DNA of 13,041 nucleotides, taken from NCBI GenBank assembly GCA_021818645.1, contig JAKATS010000156.1, forward strand, positions 1 through 13,041. The letters are read 5' to 3'. A model generated the notes under the pieces. The model ran no database searches. It saw only the letters and a program-made list of their open reading frames with translations, and had not been told where the DNA came from. How positions within the stretch are numbered: position 1 is the first letter of the stretch; every line of letters starts with the position of its first letter. Below are positions 12,072 to 13,041 of the stretch, piece after piece. The position numbers and the translations under genes were made by a program. This DNA comes from Acidobacteriota bacterium. Lineage in GTDB: Bacteria; Acidobacteriota; Terriglobia; Terriglobales; SCQP01.

Positions 12072-12379
12072 GACACGCGAGCGAACTGCGAGCCCAGGCG
12101 GCCTTTGACGAGCTGAACCGCGTGATGGACAAGGAGCGGGAGCGCATCGCCAAAGACATGGGAATCGAGCTTTCGGCGCTGCTGGTGGTCGAGGCGAAGG
12201 AGAAAATCGAGGAAGGCGTTTTTAACTTCACCTACTCGCAGAAGTGCTTTCCCCTGGCCAGCCCGATCCAGATCCTCGGCCTGGCGAAATACGTGGAAAA
12301 CGCGGTTGCGGCCGACATGCTGCAGATGCGGCTGATGGCCGCGCAACAGTCCCAGTCGAGGCTCCTGATCCCGAGATAA
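12068..12379 (+). CDS. Small helical hypothetical protein
   Basis: 103 aa. ATG at 12068 overlaps the previous stop (ATGA) behind CGGAGGG; the longer in-frame reading from 11747 covers the previous gene in another frame and is rejected. Two charged helices (residues 5-30 and 35-55) flank a short aromatic segment (GVFNFTYSQKCFPLASPIQILGLAKYVENAVAADML). One cysteine, no membrane helix. Together with the two preceding small genes it forms a run of soluble helical proteins between the tail-anchored ones, plausibly internal scaffolds or chaperones of the structural module. Confidence 0.72.
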   Translation: MRHASELRAQAAFDELNRVMDKERERIAKDMGIELSALLVVEAKEKIEEGVFNFTYSQKCFPLASPIQILGLAKYVENAVAADMLQMRLMAAQQSQSRLLIPR

Positions 12380-12381
12380 TC

Positions 12382-13041
12382 ATGCCGTTTGTTTATCCCA
12401 ACTCGGCGCCCGTTCTGCCCGTCGCCCGGACCGGCTACAAGCCCGGGCCGCGGCCGCTGCGCACGCTGCAGGGGTTTGTCTATCCCAGCGCCGTGCCGGT
12501 GCTGCCGGCCGCGCGGGTGGCCTACCAGCCGGGATCTGGGCTGCGCACGCTTGCTGGCTGCGAATCCTGCTCGCGCCGGACACTTGCAGGCTGCGGATCC
12601 TGCGCTCGCCGGCGGCCGCAGCGCATGCCGCGGCGGCTGCAGGGGCTGAACCTATTCTCGCCGGCCAAAGACTTTTTTAACTTCGGCACGAGCTCGCCCT
12701 CGGCCTCCAGCTCGTCCTCGTCCGGATCCAGCTCGAGCAGCTCGCCCGACTCGGGGCTGACGCCCGACTTCGCCGCCGGGTTCAACTACTCGAATCCTGC
12801 CGCGGGCGGAAACCTTTTCAGCAGCATTGATACGGCGCTGCAGAAGATCAAGGCGGCGATGCCGGCGGGCAACAGCGCCACGTATGTCGCGAGCCCAAGC
12901 CTGCCTGTGGCTACGACACCGGCGCAAACACCGCCGGCCTCGAATCCCACGGCTTCCGCCAACAGTTTCTCGGCCTGGTGGAAAAAGCCCTCGCCGATTT
13001 ATTCCAGTTGGACCAACGGCGACCTGGTGCTGGGCGCCGGC
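12382..13041 (+). CDS. Repeat-containing putative structural protein (3' partial)
   Basis: ATG at 12382, two bases after the previous stop; the frame stays open for 220 codons to the window end, so the C-terminus is missing. Residues 3-31 and 32-59 are tandem copies of FVYPxxxPVLPxARxxYxPGxxxLRTLxG. Then an 11-residue unit RTLAGC(E/G)SC(S/A)R occurs twice (55-65, 66-76), giving two CxxC pairs. A Ser-rich stretch (SSPSASSSSSSGSSSSSSPDS) near residue 105-125 is an obvious flexible linker, followed by a small domain (FNYSNPAAGGNLFSSIDTALQKIKAAMPAG) and a Pro/Thr-rich segment. The visible end, WWKKPSPIYSSWTNGDLVLGAG, resembles the residues leading into the membrane helices of the upstream genes, so a C-terminal anchor beyond 13041 is likely. 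Probable virion or envelope component. Confidence 0.72.
   Translation, partial: MPFVYPNSAPVLPVARTGYKPGPRPLRTLQGFVYPSAVPVLPAARVAYQPGSGLRTLAGCESCSRRTLAGCGSCARRRPQRMPRRLQGLNLFSPAKDFFNFGTSSPSASSSSSSGSSSSSSPDSGLTPDFAAGFNYSNPAAGGNLFSSIDTALQKIKAAMPAGNSATYVASPSLPVATTPAQTPPASNPTASANSFSAWWKKPSPIYSSWTNGDLVLGAG
12388..12609 (+). repeat. Coding tandem repeats in the last gene
   Basis: 12388-12474 and 12475-12558 encode two similar 28-29-residue units. Overlapping the end, 12544-12576 and 12577-12609 are a 33-bp tandem duplication encoding RTLAGC(E/G)SC(S/A)R twice. Differences between copies are mostly third-base or conservative, so the reading frame was maintained. Confidence 0.85.

Noticed and set aside
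1..13041. tRNA, rRNA or CRISPR array
   Set aside because: No cloverleaf-like tDNA, ribosomal sequence or regularly spaced identical repeats with unique spacers found; the only short periodic repeats are the 22-23-bp iterons.

Overview
The window is high-GC bacterial DNA, apart from one sharply AT-rich gene near 4.4-5.0 kb. It appears to cross the left boundary between a chromosome and an integrated, plasmid- or phage-like element. The first ~0.9 kb carries two ordinary chromosomal genes: a membrane anti-sigma factor with an HxxxCxxC zinc motif (cut by the window edge) and a periplasmic Spy/CpxP-like protein. Just after them, at 938-965, is a sequence that closely matches the XerC/XerD recombination site dif, with a 10/11 match to the E. 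coli XerD arm. The element therefore looks like an IMEX (integrative mobile element exploiting host Xer recombination), and no integrase gene was found in the window. The dif type, the anti-sigma/Spy pair and the codon use suggest a gamma-, beta- or Acidithiobacillia-type pseudomonadote. I cannot name a genus.

985-6173 is one tightly packed plus-strand operon, mostly with ATGA start-stop overlaps, ending in a strong intrinsic terminator at 6203-6245. In order it holds an unknown protein, a large ParB-family protein with an added cysteine-rich middle, a small membrane-anchored protein, a double zinc-knuckle protein, a 68-aa helical protein, a 48-aa membrane peptide, an AT-rich mosaic gene, a small zinc-ribbon protein and a two-winged-helix putative replication initiator. 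A perfect 51-bp inverted repeat lies inside the parB-like gene and its downstream neighbour. Inverting the DNA between the repeats would keep both reading frames open while exchanging the C-terminus of one protein and the N-terminus of the other. The AT-rich gene is flanked by diverged duplicates of pieces of its neighbours, a recombination scar.

6174-6753 has no gene. It contains a candidate replication origin (four GGTGC-type iterons at 22-23 bp spacing followed by AT-rich DNA), several dyads and a good sigma70-type promoter for a small plus-strand gene at 6754. Convergent to that gene is a minus-strand block: a 440-aa low-complexity/coiled-coil protein, preceded by an intrinsic terminator placed just ahead of its ribosome binding site, and a two-gene pair resembling a BECR-fold RNase toxin and a DUF2283-like partner.

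After a 306-bp divergent control region, 9527-13041 is a second plus-strand operon. It encodes a transglutaminase/cysteine-protease-fold protein with a C-terminal membrane anchor, then Pro/Ala-rich proteins that also end in one hydrophobic helix and a short basic tail, interspersed with small soluble helical proteins. No tail, portal, terminase or major capsid protein of tailed phages and no filamentous-phage Zot protein was recognised. My inference is that this is the structural or envelope module of an unclassified tailless (membrane-containing or filamentous) phage-plasmid that replicates by an iteron/Rep system, carries a ParB-like protein and integrates through host XerCD at dif. The second att site, any packaging ATPase and the rest of the module would lie beyond 13041.
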